NCBI GenBank assembly: GCA_017454565.1
Contig: JAFTCS010000208.1
Span: 1-14,975, forward strand
Length of the DNA: 14,975 nucleotides
Source: Clostridia bacterium
GTDB lineage: Bacteria; Bacillota; Clostridia; Oscillospirales; Acutalibacteraceae
Direction of reading: 5' to 3'
Part shown: in pieces, positions 1 through 7,427 of the stretch
Layout of the letters: the number at the start of each line of letters is the position of its first letter
Numbering within the stretch: the first letter of the stretch is position 1
Translations under genes and position numbers: made by a program
The notes under the pieces: model-generated
Told to the model about the DNA's origin: nothing
Databases searched by the model: none
What the model saw: only the letters and a program-made list of their open reading frames with translations

Positions 1-576
1 CACCGGATTCAGCGACATCCCCTGCTCCTTCGCCATCTTTATGGATACCGGCTGGAAATCTCCTAAAAATGTCTTGCAGCAGAACTGCCTGCCGCATATT
101 CCCAGACCGCCCAGCATCTTTGCCTCGTCCCTTACTCCAATCTGACGCAGCTCTATCCTCGTTCTGAAAACATAAGCAAGATCCTTTACAAGCTCGCGGA
201 AATCTATCCTGCCGTCTGCTGTAAAGTAAAATAATATCTTGTTGTTGTCAAAGGTATATTCCACGTTTATCAGCTTCATTTTGAGCTTGTGTTCGTTTAT
301 TTTCTGCTCACACAGCTCAAATGCTTTTTTCTCTTTCTCACGGTTCTCGTTTACCCTTTCAATATCCTCCTTTGTCGCCCTTCTCAGCATCTTTTTGAGG
401 GGAAAGGATATCTCGCTGTCGGGTATCTGCCTGTTTGCCATGGCGACCTCTCCGCATTCAACGCCGCGGCTCGTCTCAACCACGACCAGATCGCCCTTGT
501 TCATTTCCTCTCCGTCCGGGTCAAAATAATATATCTTTCCGACCTCGCGGAATCTTACTCCGATAACTGTTGCCAT
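1..576 (-). CDS. ricT: RicT/YaaT-type PSP1 domain protein, partial (C-terminus beyond left edge)
   Basis: The frame is open from an ATG at 574-576 to the left edge, giving 192 codons of the N-terminal and central part. It opens MATVIGVRF, then GKIYYFDPDG, and contains FYFTADGRIDFRELVKDLA and RTRIELRQIGVRDEAKMLGG. These match the B. subtilis RicT (YaaT) protein that I recall almost block for block. The cysteine cluster ICGRQFCC (Cys161, Cys166, Cys167) belongs to the conserved set in this family. In Bacillus, RicT works with RicA and RicF as a cytoplasmic complex that affects RNase Y mRNA processing, competence and sporulation; that function is known for the family, not shown here. A GGAGG ribosome site lies just upstream on the minus strand. 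It follows holB after 13 bases, the same neighbour order as in Bacillus. Roughly the last third of the protein is missing because the window ends. Confidence 0.93.
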   Translation of the reverse strand, partial: MATVIGVRFREVGKIYYFDPDGEEMNKGDLVVVETSRGVECGEVAMANRQIPDSEISFPLKKMLRRATKEDIERVNENREKEKKAFELCEQKINEHKLKMKLINVEYTFDNNKILFYFTADGRIDFRELVKDLAYVFRTRIELRQIGVRDEAKMLGGLGICGRQFCCKTFLGDFQPVSIKMAKEQGMSLNPV

Positions 577-589
577 AATTTCCTCCGTA

Positions 590-1552
590 TCATTCAGACC
601 TCAGCACCGCACAAAGCCATGTGCTGTAAAAATTCAGGTTTACGTTTATATTGAGCACGTCCCTTGCATGAAGGATGGTGCTTTGCAGCTTTATAAGTCT
701 TTTTCTTGAAAGCTTTCCGGCAAGCTCCTTTGCGGTACTGCCGGCGTCTGCGGCTCCGTATGACGCTCTTACGCACTCCGATGAAAGACCGCACAGCCTG
801 TCAAGCACCGCCACTGCAAAGGCGCGGTTCTGGGCAATTTTTCCGGAAGCAACCATAAGATCATATTCGGATGTCTGCGGTATGGCGCGGAATATCTCCT
901 CGGCAGCCTTTTTCTCCTCCTCGCCTCCGCTTGCAATAAGCTCAAGGGACGCTCCTATGTTCCCACCGCAGTCAACGGCCGACTGTAAGATGATCTCCTG
1001 TGAAACGTCCGGCCGGAGCTTTTTCAGCACCTCCGCCGCTTCACTGACAGAAGGCGGGTATAGCGTGAGTATCCGTGAACGCGAGCGCACTGTCTGCAGC
1101 AGATTCGCAGAAGAAAGCGCAGTCATTATGAACATGACGTTTTCCGGCGGTTCCTCTAATACCTTTAAAAAAGCGTTCTGTGCCGCCGCAAGCATCTTTT
1201 CGCAGTTCAGCAGGATATACACCTTGCCAGGAGCTTCGTTCGGCTTGATATATGCGTCCGAACGTATGCGGCGTATCGACTCGATATTCAGCTCCCCGGA
1301 GTTCATGCCGTCTGCAGTGAAAATATCCGGATGAATATTCTTCGCTGCCTTTACACATCCGGAGCACACGCCGCAGGGGCGCACACCCTCAGAGGTACAT
1401 ACCGCATAGGAAGCAAGCATAGACGCAAGGGTGCGCTTGCCGACACCCTTTTCACCCTCGATAATAACTGCGTGAGGAAGGCTGCGGGCACTCATTGCCT
1501 CGCTGAGCTCATATTTTAGTTCTTCATTGCCTGCAAGGTCACTGAGCTGCAT
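590..1552 (-). CDS. holB: DNA polymerase III delta' subunit
   Basis: This 320-residue protein is a AAA+ clamp-loader subunit. It helps load the beta sliding clamp on primed DNA during chromosome replication. It has a Walker A loop GEKGVGKRT (33-41), followed by a zinc-type cysteine set at Cys52, Cys60, Cys63 and Cys66 (CGVCSGC). The AQNAFLKVLEEPPENVMF block (124-141) is the usual gamma/delta' signature. The arginine-finger motif that normally reads SRC here reads SRS (157-159). The usual Walker B acidic pair is not evident (NCEKM, 116-120), which is common in delta', a subunit that need not hydrolyse ATP. The ATG at 1550-1552 is preceded by an AGGGGTG ribosome site. The gene begins 21 bases after the CorC-like gene and is followed by ricT after 13 bases, so the three are probably co-transcribed. 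The length is normal for Firmicutes HolB. DnaX is the main alternative but is longer. Confidence 0.92.
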   Translation of the reverse strand: MQLSDLAGNEELKYELSEAMSARSLPHAVIIEGEKGVGKRTLASMLASYAVCTSEGVRPCGVCSGCVKAAKNIHPDIFTADGMNSGELNIESIRRIRSDAYIKPNEAPGKVYILLNCEKMLAAAQNAFLKVLEEPPENVMFIMTALSSANLLQTVRSRSRILTLYPPSVSEAAEVLKKLRPDVSQEIILQSAVDCGGNIGASLELIASGGEEEKKAAEEIFRAIPQTSEYDLMVASGKIAQNRAFAVAVLDRLCGLSSECVRASYGAADAGSTAKELAGKLSRKRLIKLQSTILHARDVLNINVNLNFYSTWLCAVLRSE

Positions 1553-1573
1553 ACCGGTTTCACCCCTTAAATA

Positions 1574-2848
1574 TCATTCTTCTTCCTTGTTTTCTTCGGG
1601 CTTGCACACGACAGTTACCGTGTTGATGCGGTTGTCCTCAACGTCGTCAACGGTAACCTCCAGATCGTCATAAATAAAGCTGCTGCCCTTTTTCGGGATA
1701 TCTCCCAGCCGCTCTATTACCCAGCCGCCTACCGACTTGCTTTCGGTAGAGAAATTCCTTGCATCCTTCTTTACAAGGTCAAGCATCTCATTGATGTGCA
1801 GGTCACCGCTTATTTCAAAGGTGTTGTCGCTTATCTTGTTGAACTTGCGCTCCACTTCCTCGTCCTCGTCCCAGATATCGCCCACAAGCTGTTCAAGCAG
1901 ATCTTCCATTGTGACAATGCCTAAAGTGCCGCCGTAGTCATCGGTAACAACGGCAATGTGCAGGCGCTTGTATTTGAAATCCGCCAATATTGAGGGCAGG
2001 GTCTTTGAACGGTATATGAAGAAAGCCGGCTGTATAAGCTCGTTCAGTTTCGGGCTTTCGGTTTTGAGCAGGGCTTCAAGATAATCTCTTGTATGCAGGA
2101 TGCCGAAAATATTGTCTATGCTGTCGCGGTAAACAGGTATGCGTGAAAAACGCTCGCGCAGAACTATCTCGCGTATTTTCTCGGGAGGATCATTTATGTC
2201 TATGGCCGTCATGTCTACTCTCGGAGTGAGGATATCCGCCGCTGTCTTTTCGTCGAAATCAAGAGCCGACTGCACAAGCTCGCTCTCCTGCTCCTCAAGT
2301 ACGCCCTCATCCTCAATGCTCTCGACTATGTATTTAAGCTCGTCTTCGGTAACCGTAGGCTCCTTGCCGGTCTTTCCCTTGGAGGCTATCTTTTTGGCAA
2401 GGGTGCTCAGCTTCAGAAGAAGAAACGTGACAGGTGAAAGCAGCAGCATAAGAATGTAAAGCGGTGTTGAAAAATCCATTGCCACTTTTTCGCTGTTTTC
2501 CTTTGCCATGTTCTTTGGCAGCACCTCTCCGAAGATAAGTATTACTATCGTCAGAACAACTGTGCTCAGGATAGTGCCGTTCGCTTCACCGAAGAAAGAT
2601 ACAAAAAGCAGTGTGCACAGCGCCGAAGCCGCGATGTTTACTATGTTGTTCCCTACAAGTATGGCGGAAAGAGCCTTGTCATAGTTTTCGGATATGCGGT
2701 AGGCCTTTTTTGCCTTTTTGTTGCCGTTATCGGCATAGCTTTTCAGTCTTACCTGACTTACCGATGAATAGGCTGTCTCGGTGGAAGAAAAGAAAGCAGA
2801 CATCATCACAAGAAGTATTATTATTCCTGAAAGCAACCAGGGATTCAA
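1574..2848 (-). CDS. CNNM/CorC-family (DUF21-CBS-CorC_HlyC) Mg2+/Co2+ transporter
   Basis: This 424-residue membrane protein has three recognisable parts. An N-terminal DUF21 transmembrane domain has hydrophobic helices near 4-20, 59-86, 92-108 and 130-150. It carries the polar residues typical of the family: FFSSTETA (19-26), NNIVN (67-71) and GEVLPK (107-112). A CBS pair spans about 205-335. A C-terminal CorC_HlyC domain has ISGDLHINEML and SVGGWVIERLGDIPKKG. Family members such as CorB/CNNM and Bacillus MpfA export or exchange magnesium; the old name hemolysin C is misleading. The start is TTG (2846-2848). A GGAG stands nine bases upstream, and the nearest ATG upstream is followed by an immediate stop. 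It is the first gene of a likely corC-holB-ricT unit. The precise ion and direction of transport cannot be read from sequence. Confidence 0.92.
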   Translation of the reverse strand: MNPWLLSGIIILLVMMSAFFSSTETAYSSVSQVRLKSYADNGNKKAKKAYRISENYDKALSAILVGNNIVNIAASALCTLLFVSFFGEANGTILSTVVLTIVILIFGEVLPKNMAKENSEKVAMDFSTPLYILMLLLSPVTFLLLKLSTLAKKIASKGKTGKEPTVTEDELKYIVESIEDEGVLEEQESELVQSALDFDEKTAADILTPRVDMTAIDINDPPEKIREIVLRERFSRIPVYRDSIDNIFGILHTRDYLEALLKTESPKLNELIQPAFFIYRSKTLPSILADFKYKRLHIAVVTDDYGGTLGIVTMEDLLEQLVGDIWDEDEEVERKFNKISDNTFEISGDLHINEMLDLVKKDARNFSTESKSVGGWVIERLGDIPKKGSSFIYDDLEVTVDDVEDNRINTVTVVCKPEENKEEE

Positions 2849-2905
2849 AATATATCACTCCATTTATAATATTACGATTATATATTATATGAAAAAAGTC
2901 CGGAA

Positions 2906-2930
2906 TTATAATTCTTATTAAGAATTATAA
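2906..2930. repeat. Perfect 25-base dyad, candidate operator
   Basis: Two perfectly complementary 12-base arms, TTATAATTCTTA and TAAGAATTATAA, flank a single central T at 2918. A one-base centre is too tight for a normal RNA hairpin of full length. The shape therefore suits a DNA-binding dimer site better than a terminator. It lies between the divergent CorC-like and amylase genes, about 60 bases upstream of the former's start and 120 upstream of the amylase -35 box. The bound regulator is unknown. By eye I could not match it to a CcpA cre or ARG box. Confidence 0.55.
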
Positions 2931-2994
2931 ACGATTATTTTATCTCTGAAAGAAATGAATATCCGATAAATTCAATAACGGTTATCGTTTATAA
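2925..2994. repeat. 11-bp inverted repeat separated by 48 bases, with nested smaller dyads
   Basis: TTATAAACGAT (2925-2935) and its exact complement ATCGTTTATAA (2984-2994) bracket a 48-base spacer. Nested inside are CGATAA/TTATCG (2964-2969 and 2982-2987) and ATAAC-G-GTTAT (2975-2985). The left arm shares bases with the 2906-2930 dyad. This could form an extended stem or two spaced operator half-sites for looping. It lies upstream of the amylase promoter, so it would not be in that transcript. Confidence 0.45.
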
Positions 2995-3049
2995 GGCCGC
3001 AAAATCTCTCTATGGTCATTATTGCCAAAGTGATATGACTATTGTGCAG

Positions 3050-3078
3050 TTGATTTATGCTAAAATATCTGTTATACT
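3050..3078 (+). promoter_or_regulatory. Sigma-A-type promoter for amylase-MATE unit
   Basis: TTGATT (3050-3055) and TATACT (3073-3078) are separated by exactly 17 bases. Both are close to the consensus. The predicted transcript start near 3085 leaves a leader of about 55 bases before the amylase ATG. Confidence 0.6.
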
Positions 3079-3124
3079 GTTGTAAAAGGTAATATTATAC
3101 AAATTCGTATACGCTATATTTTTC

Positions 3125-3132
3125 GGAGGTGA
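3125..3132 (+). promoter_or_regulatory. Strong ribosome binding site of the amylase gene
   Basis: GGAGGTGA is an almost full match to the 16S anti-Shine-Dalgarno. It sits six bases before the ATG at 3139, which fixes that start. Confidence 0.85.
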
Positions 3133-3138
3133 CTTATT

Positions 3139-4890
3139 ATGAACACATCAGCCGTCAGACACAGAAGCACTTTTGACATGTGCTATGCTGCCGACGAGGA
3201 TACCGCGGTCATCCGTCTGCAAACCGGCAAGGATGTCGAGCAGGCCTACATTATCTGCTCAGACCCCTTTATAGCTGAGCTGACACGCAAAAAGAAATGG
3301 TATGGCAAGAAACACCCCATGCAGCCGACTATGGAGCTTGAAGAAAAGCTTATCTGGAGTTTCCGCATCAAACCGGAATTCAAGCGCTTGCAGTATTATT
3401 TTGAGGTGGTCAGCGGCGGCGAAAGCTATCTTGTCTATGACAACAAGGTCATTCCAAAGGATTCCACCGACAAAAGCTCGCGTCAGTGCTTCAAGCTGCC
3501 CTGGATAAACCCCTCGGACGTGATAAAGCCCCCCGAATGGGTCAGAAACACTGTCTGGTACCAGATCATGCCCGACCGTTTCTGCCGCAGCAGCAGCGAA
3601 CCTGACGAACGCTTTGAAAGCTGGGGCAAATTCAAGCCCTTCAAGTTCCACGTTATGTACGGCGGCGACCTCAAGGGAATAACACAGCGTCTGCCCTATC
3701 TGCACAAGCTCGGGATCAACGGGATCTACCTTACCCCTATCTTCCTTTCCAGCACCTACCACAGATACAACACCTTCGACTATAATCTGATAGACCCTGT
3801 ACTCGGTACGGACGATGATATGGGGGAGCTTGTTTCCAAAGCTCACGAGCTGGGTATCCGCATTATGCTTGACGGTGTTTTCAACCACTGCGGCACCGAA
3901 TTTTTCGCATGGAAGGACGTCTTTGAAAAGGGAAAGGCATCCCCATACTTCGACTGGTTCTTTATAAATGACGAAACGACTATCCGGAAGCCTGACCACG
4001 ATACCGCCGACGGACGCTACTACAGCTTTTCCTTCTGGTCGGGCATGCCCAAGCTCAACACCAACAATCCTGAGGTGATCAGATATTTCTGCGATATATG
4101 CTCACACTGGGTAAGCGACTGGGATATCGACGGCATACGCTTTGACGTCGGCGACGAGATCTCCCACACCTTCCTGCGGGAGCTGCGGCGCACTCTCAAG
4201 CCCATAAAGAACGACATTTTCCTGTTAGGTGAGATATGGTTCGACTCTCTGCCATGGCTGTACGGCGCCGAATACGATTCCGTAATGAACTATCCCACAT
4301 GCGGCTGCATAAACGGTCTGCACCGCGAGGAAAGCATGTCGTCCACAGACTTTATGTACTCGCTCAACACCTGTCTTTCGATGTATCCGGAGCAGATAAA
4401 CGAGGTACTGTTCAATTTCATTGACACCCACGATACCACCCGCATATTTGAGGAGTGCAATGGCAATACCGATCTGCTGCTGCAAAAGCTTGCAATGCTG
4501 CTGACTCTGCCGGGTACACCGTGTATCTACTACGGCACAGAGATAGCCTTAAAGGGCAGGACTGTAAGCGACAACCGCCGCTGCATGCCATGGGATGAAA
4601 TAGACGCAGGAATGCACGAGGGTATTTTCAGCGAGGTCGGCAAGCTTATCTCGGTAAGACATTCTATGCCGCAGCTCAAAAGTCAGGATATAAAATTCAC
4701 TCACAGCAGGGAGCACCCCCGCCTGCTCAACTACGCAAGAAGCGCTGAAGGCTGCGAAAGCATCATAGGCGTTTATATCAACGCCGAGAAGAACAGCGTT
4801 GCTCTGCCCGCAGAGGGACACATCATCTATTCAAACCTATACGACAACGGCATTTTACAGCCGAACGGTGTGATCATCTATGAAAAATAA
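3139..4890 (+). CDS. GH13 alpha-glucan hydrolase (neopullulanase / cyclomaltodextrinase-like)
   Basis: This 583-residue glycoside hydrolase family 13 enzyme has no signal peptide, so it is probably cytoplasmic and acts on imported maltodextrins. Residues 1 to about 130 look like the N-terminal beta domain (CBM34 type) found in neopullulanases and cyclomaltodextrinases. The catalytic barrel starts at NTVWYQIMPDRF (137-148), a hallmark of this subgroup. The four GH13 motifs are present: DGVFNH (245-250), DGIRFDVGDE (331-340, nucleophile Asp336), LLGEIWF (acid/base Glu365) and FIDTHDTTR (transition-state Asp432). PKLNTNNP between motifs I and II is also typical. All three catalytic residues are intact. 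The start is supported by a GGAGGTGA six bases upstream. Its end overlaps the MATE gene by 11 bases. Whether cyclodextrin, pullulan or linear maltodextrin is preferred cannot be told. Confidence 0.93.
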   Translation: MNTSAVRHRSTFDMCYAADEDTAVIRLQTGKDVEQAYIICSDPFIAELTRKKKWYGKKHPMQPTMELEEKLIWSFRIKPEFKRLQYYFEVVSGGESYLVYDNKVIPKDSTDKSSRQCFKLPWINPSDVIKPPEWVRNTVWYQIMPDRFCRSSSEPDERFESWGKFKPFKFHVMYGGDLKGITQRLPYLHKLGINGIYLTPIFLSSTYHRYNTFDYNLIDPVLGTDDDMGELVSKAHELGIRIMLDGVFNHCGTEFFAWKDVFEKGKASPYFDWFFINDETTIRKPDHDTADGRYYSFSFWSGMPKLNTNNPEVIRYFCDICSHWVSDWDIDGIRFDVGDEISHTFLRELRRTLKPIKNDIFLLGEIWFDSLPWLYGAEYDSVMNYPTCGCINGLHREESMSSTDFMYSLNTCLSMYPEQINEVLFNFIDTHDTTRIFEECNGNTDLLLQKLAMLLTLPGTPCIYYGTEIALKGRTVSDNRRCMPWDEIDAGMHEGIFSEVGKLISVRHSMPQLKSQDIKFTHSREHPRLLNYARSAEGCESIIGVYINAEKNSVALPAEGHIIYSNLYDNGILQPNGVIIYEK

Positions 4891-6241
4891 GAATAGCAGC
4901 TCTCCTCCTCAGAAACAGGAGCTTACTCTGCCGCGGCTTGTCTGGCCGATGATGGTCGAGACCCTGCTGTTTATGATGCTCGGTATGGTGGACGTGCTTG
5001 TGATGAGCCGCTATGACGATCTTGCGGCATCCAGCGTGAACACTGCAAACCAGGCTCTTTCGGTGCTGACCATTGTTTTCACGGTCATTTCAGGTGCCGG
5101 CGGGATACTCATAACACAATATCTCGGGGCCGGCAAACGTCAGGACGCTTCACGGGCAGCTGCTCTGTCCATTGCACTGCAGCTTGCTGCCGGACTCATC
5201 GTATCTGTGGTTCTGCTTGTTTTCAGCGCTCCCATTCTCATGTTCATCGGCGCAAAGGACACTATTCTCACCTACTCGCAGCAGTATCTTTCGGTCGTGG
5301 GCGGATTCATGTTCTTTCAGGCGGTAATAAGCTCCATGACGGTGATAATGCGCAGTCACGGCAACACAAAGCTGCCCATGTTTGTCACTGTCGGCATGAA
5401 CATTGTAAATACGGCTCTTGACGTGATACTGGTTCCGGGACTGTTCGGATTCCCGAAAATGGGTATTTACGGAGTGGCTTTCGCAACGGTTCTCAGCCGC
5501 GTGGGAGGCTGTATCGTGCTGGCCATCGTCCTTTTCCGCAGGATAGAAAAACCGTCCTGTTTCAGACTGCTCATACCCTTTCCGAAAAAGGATACTGCAA
5601 AGTTCTTCAAGGTCGGCGTACCCTCCGCACTGGAGACCTTTCTTTACAACCTTTCTCAGCTTGTAATAACCTCCATCGTGCTCAACTGCCTGACTGAAAA
5701 GGAGCTTATCGCCAAGACCTACATTCAGATGATAACTGTGCTGTTCTACATTTTCTCGGTAAGCATCGGGCAGGCTTCACAGATAATCATAGGCCATCTT
5801 GTGGGCGCCGGCAAAACGGACGAGGCATACAGACAGGGCGTACGGTCGCACAAAACCGCACTTCTCATTGCTTTTTGCGCGTCCGTTGCAGGTATACTGC
5901 TGCGGGTGCCGCTTATCTCGATATTCACAGATGACTCTGAGGTCATAGGCATCGCTTCGGTGGTGCTCATCATCAATCTGGCTCTCGAATTCGGCAGGAC
6001 TACAAATCTGGTGCTTATCGCCTGTCTGCGCGGCACCGGAGATGTATTTTATCCTACGATATGCGCCATTGTGTCCAACTGGCTGATAAGCGTACTGGGG
6101 ACTTATCTTATGGCTGTGACCTTTGGTATGGGCATATATGGTCTCTGGATAGCCCTTGCCCTTGACGAATGCGTAAGGGGCGTACTGATGGTGATACGCT
6201 GGCGCGGCGGCAAATGGAAAACAAAAAAACTGACCACATAG
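4880..6241 (+). CDS. MATE-family multidrug/metabolite efflux transporter
   Basis: This 453-residue integral membrane protein has about twelve hydrophobic segments in two halves of six, the MATE (MatE) architecture. It begins with a short polar tail (KNKNSSSPPQKQE), then LPRLVWPMMVETLLFMMLGM and VDVLVMSRY. The latter is the TM1-TM2 pattern of the DinF/NorM branch. GAGGILITQYLGAGK (about residues 74-88) and the second-half counterpart GQASQIIIGHLVGAGKTDEA are the repeated family blocks. MATE proteins use Na+ or H+ gradients to export cationic compounds; the substrate here is unknown. The ATG at 4880 lies inside the last codons of the amylase gene in a different frame, with only a weak ribosome site, so translational coupling is likely. 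It ends at TAG 6239-6241 and converges on spoVAD across a hairpin element. Confidence 0.92.
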   Translation: MKNKNSSSPPQKQELTLPRLVWPMMVETLLFMMLGMVDVLVMSRYDDLAASSVNTANQALSVLTIVFTVISGAGGILITQYLGAGKRQDASRAAALSIALQLAAGLIVSVVLLVFSAPILMFIGAKDTILTYSQQYLSVVGGFMFFQAVISSMTVIMRSHGNTKLPMFVTVGMNIVNTALDVILVPGLFGFPKMGIYGVAFATVLSRVGGCIVLAIVLFRRIEKPSCFRLLIPFPKKDTAKFFKVGVPSALETFLYNLSQLVITSIVLNCLTEKELIAKTYIQMITVLFYIFSVSIGQASQIIIGHLVGAGKTDEAYRQGVRSHKTALLIAFCASVAGILLRVPLISIFTDDSEVIGIASVVLIINLALEFGRTTNLVLIACLRGTGDVFYPTICAIVSNWLISVLGTYLMAVTFGMGIYGLWIALALDECVRGVLMVIRWRGGKWKTKKLTT

Positions 6242-6274
6242 GAGTTTTGCTCTCTGCGGCCGGCGCGATCGGTT

Positions 6275-6413
6275 AAGTTTTGGTCAGAGTAAACCTTGAG
6301 CGCGAACAGCGTTTTCGGGGGGCGCGGGTCTCCGGTGGAGACCTCTGCGCAGCAGAAGCGCCGACCGAGCCGACAGGCGAGACACGGGGGGACTTTTCCG
6401 CAAAAGTCCCCCC
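6275..6413. repeat. GC-rich hairpin-bearing intergenic element
   Basis: This non-coding stretch between convergent genes starts with AAGTTTTGGTC (6275-6285). It contains a hairpin GGTCTCC-GGT-GGAGACC (6327-6343), and ends with a perfect 12-bp hairpin at 6386-6413. It is much more GC-rich than the surrounding genes. The initial 11-base motif occurs exactly, in the opposite orientation, at the end of the argC-argJ intergenic element (13129-13139). That suggests related dispersed elements of a REP-like kind. The boundaries are my estimate. Open frames that cross it have no ribosome site or recognisable product. Confidence 0.5.
6386..6413. terminator. Perfect 12-bp GC-rich hairpin between convergent genes, possible bidirectional terminator
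   Basis: The arms are GGGGGGACTTTT (6386-6397) and AAAAGTCCCCCC (6402-6413) around a CCGC loop. It lies between the stop codons of the MATE gene and spoVAD, the expected position for a shared terminator. No T-run follows on either strand, so it is not a canonical intrinsic terminator. It may mainly be part of the repeat element. Confidence 0.4.
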
Positions 6414-6419
6414 GACCGG

Positions 6420-7427
6420 TCACGCACTCAGGTGCAGAAGGTGGGCTATTGAGGGAATGCTCTCGCCCTGCTGTGAGGCTGTCGGCGACATCAGCGCGCC
6501 GGTCGCTATGAACAGCACACTTTTCAGCTCGCCCTTTTCTATCCTGCGCATAATATGAGAGCAGAACACAGACGCCGAACAACCGCAGCCTGAACCGCCG
6601 CTGTGTACGTCCTGACCCTCAAGGTCGAATATCATAAGCCCGCAGTCATTGTGAACCTGCGAGACATCCGCACCGTGGCGGAGCATAAGCTCACGGAACA
6701 AATCGGAACCCACCTTGCCAAGATCGCCGGTTAGTATCAGGTCATAGCTCTTGGGTACGGTGTCGGTATCGGCTAAAAAACGCAAAAGGGTATCGGCAGC
6801 CGCCGGAGCCATGGCTGCACCCATATTTGTGGCATCCTTGACTTTAAGGTCGTTTATGCGGCCTATGGTCAGGGATTCTATGCGCACAGGAGATGGCATC
6901 CGGCTTATCAGCGCCGCACCCGCACCTGTCACTGTCCATTGTGCTGTAGGAGAACGCTGTCCTCCGTAGTCTATCGGCATGCGGAACTGTCTCTCGGCAG
7001 TACAGAAATGTGACGACGTGACAGCCGCAGCCCTCTCTGCTGCCCCCGATGCCACAAACACCGCCGCTGCCGCAAGCGTCTGCGCCATTGTGGAGCATGC
7101 ACCGAACTGACACATCAGCGGTATCTGAAAATCACGCAGGCCGTATGTTGATGACATGCACTGATTCAGCAGATCGCCAGCAAATATTACGTCAATATCA
7201 GCCGCCGTAAGCCTTGCTTTTTCGAGCATCGCCGTTACTGCGGCTTTTTGCAGCTCGCTTTCTGCCTTTTCCCAGGTGTCCATGCCCAGCTTGTCGTTGT
7301 TGAAGGCAATGTCGAACTCCTTACCCAGCGGCCCTTCCTTTTCCTTGCTGCCCGCTACACCTGCGGACGAATTTATATACACTCCTTCTGGCAGACTGAT
7401 TGTGCCCTTACCTGTTCTTATCGGCAT
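6420..7427 (-). CDS. spoVAD: Stage V sporulation protein AD
   Basis: This 335-residue thiolase-fold protein matches SpoVAD in length (about 338 in Bacillus) and in its diagnostic blocks. These are IFAGDLLNQ (81-89), QFGACSTMAQ (107-116, with Cys111 at the thiolase-cysteine position), TSSHFCTAERQFR (137-149), DYGGQRSPTAQWTVTGAGAA (153-172), and a C-terminal GALMSPTASQQGESIPSIAHLL. In spore formers SpoVAD binds dipicolinic acid and works with the membrane proteins SpoVAC and SpoVAE. They load the acid into the forespore and release it on germination. Neither partner gene is adjacent here, which is unusual. The ATG at 7425-7427 has GGAGGTTACAG directly upstream. It is separated from the upstream ATP-grasp gene by a terminator, so it should have its own promoter, but I see no clear forespore-type one. 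Confidence 0.95.
   Translation of the reverse strand: MPIRTGKGTISLPEGVYINSSAGVAGSKEKEGPLGKEFDIAFNNDKLGMDTWEKAESELQKAAVTAMLEKARLTAADIDVIFAGDLLNQCMSSTYGLRDFQIPLMCQFGACSTMAQTLAAAAVFVASGAAERAAAVTSSHFCTAERQFRMPIDYGGQRSPTAQWTVTGAGAALISRMPSPVRIESLTIGRINDLKVKDATNMGAAMAPAAADTLLRFLADTDTVPKSYDLILTGDLGKVGSDLFRELMLRHGADVSQVHNDCGLMIFDLEGQDVHSGGSGCGCSASVFCSHIMRRIEKGELKSVLFIATGALMSPTASQQGESIPSIAHLLHLSA

Larger units (their letters stand above)
2849..3138. promoter_or_regulatory. Divergent AT-rich intergenic region between CorC-like gene and amylase gene
   Basis: These 290 bases hold no gene that I can support. They carry the regulatory signals of two divergent genes. On the minus side, two TATAAT-like -10 boxes lie in the TATATAATATAT stretch around 2876-2890, with only a poor -35 partner (TTCCGG at 17 bases). 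On the plus side there is a good sigma-A-type promoter. Between them are inverted repeats, listed separately. The region is clearly more AT-rich than the genes either side. Confidence 0.6.

Noticed and set aside
675..1334. Long plus-strand open frame opposite holB
   Set aside because: It is a serine-rich shadow of holB codons, with no ribosome site and no recognisable domain.
2906..2930. Palindrome as an intrinsic terminator
   Set aside because: It lies between the starts of divergent genes, has a one-base loop and no T-run specific to it.
3259..3999. 246-codon minus-strand frame opposite the amylase gene
   Set aside because: It lies entirely within the GH13 gene on the other strand; the GH13 motifs prove the plus frame, and the product resembles nothing.
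6103..6582. Minus-strand frame across the MATE end and the GC-rich element
   Set aside because: It overlaps two confident genes and a hairpin repeat; arginine and proline content reflects GC-rich repeat DNA.
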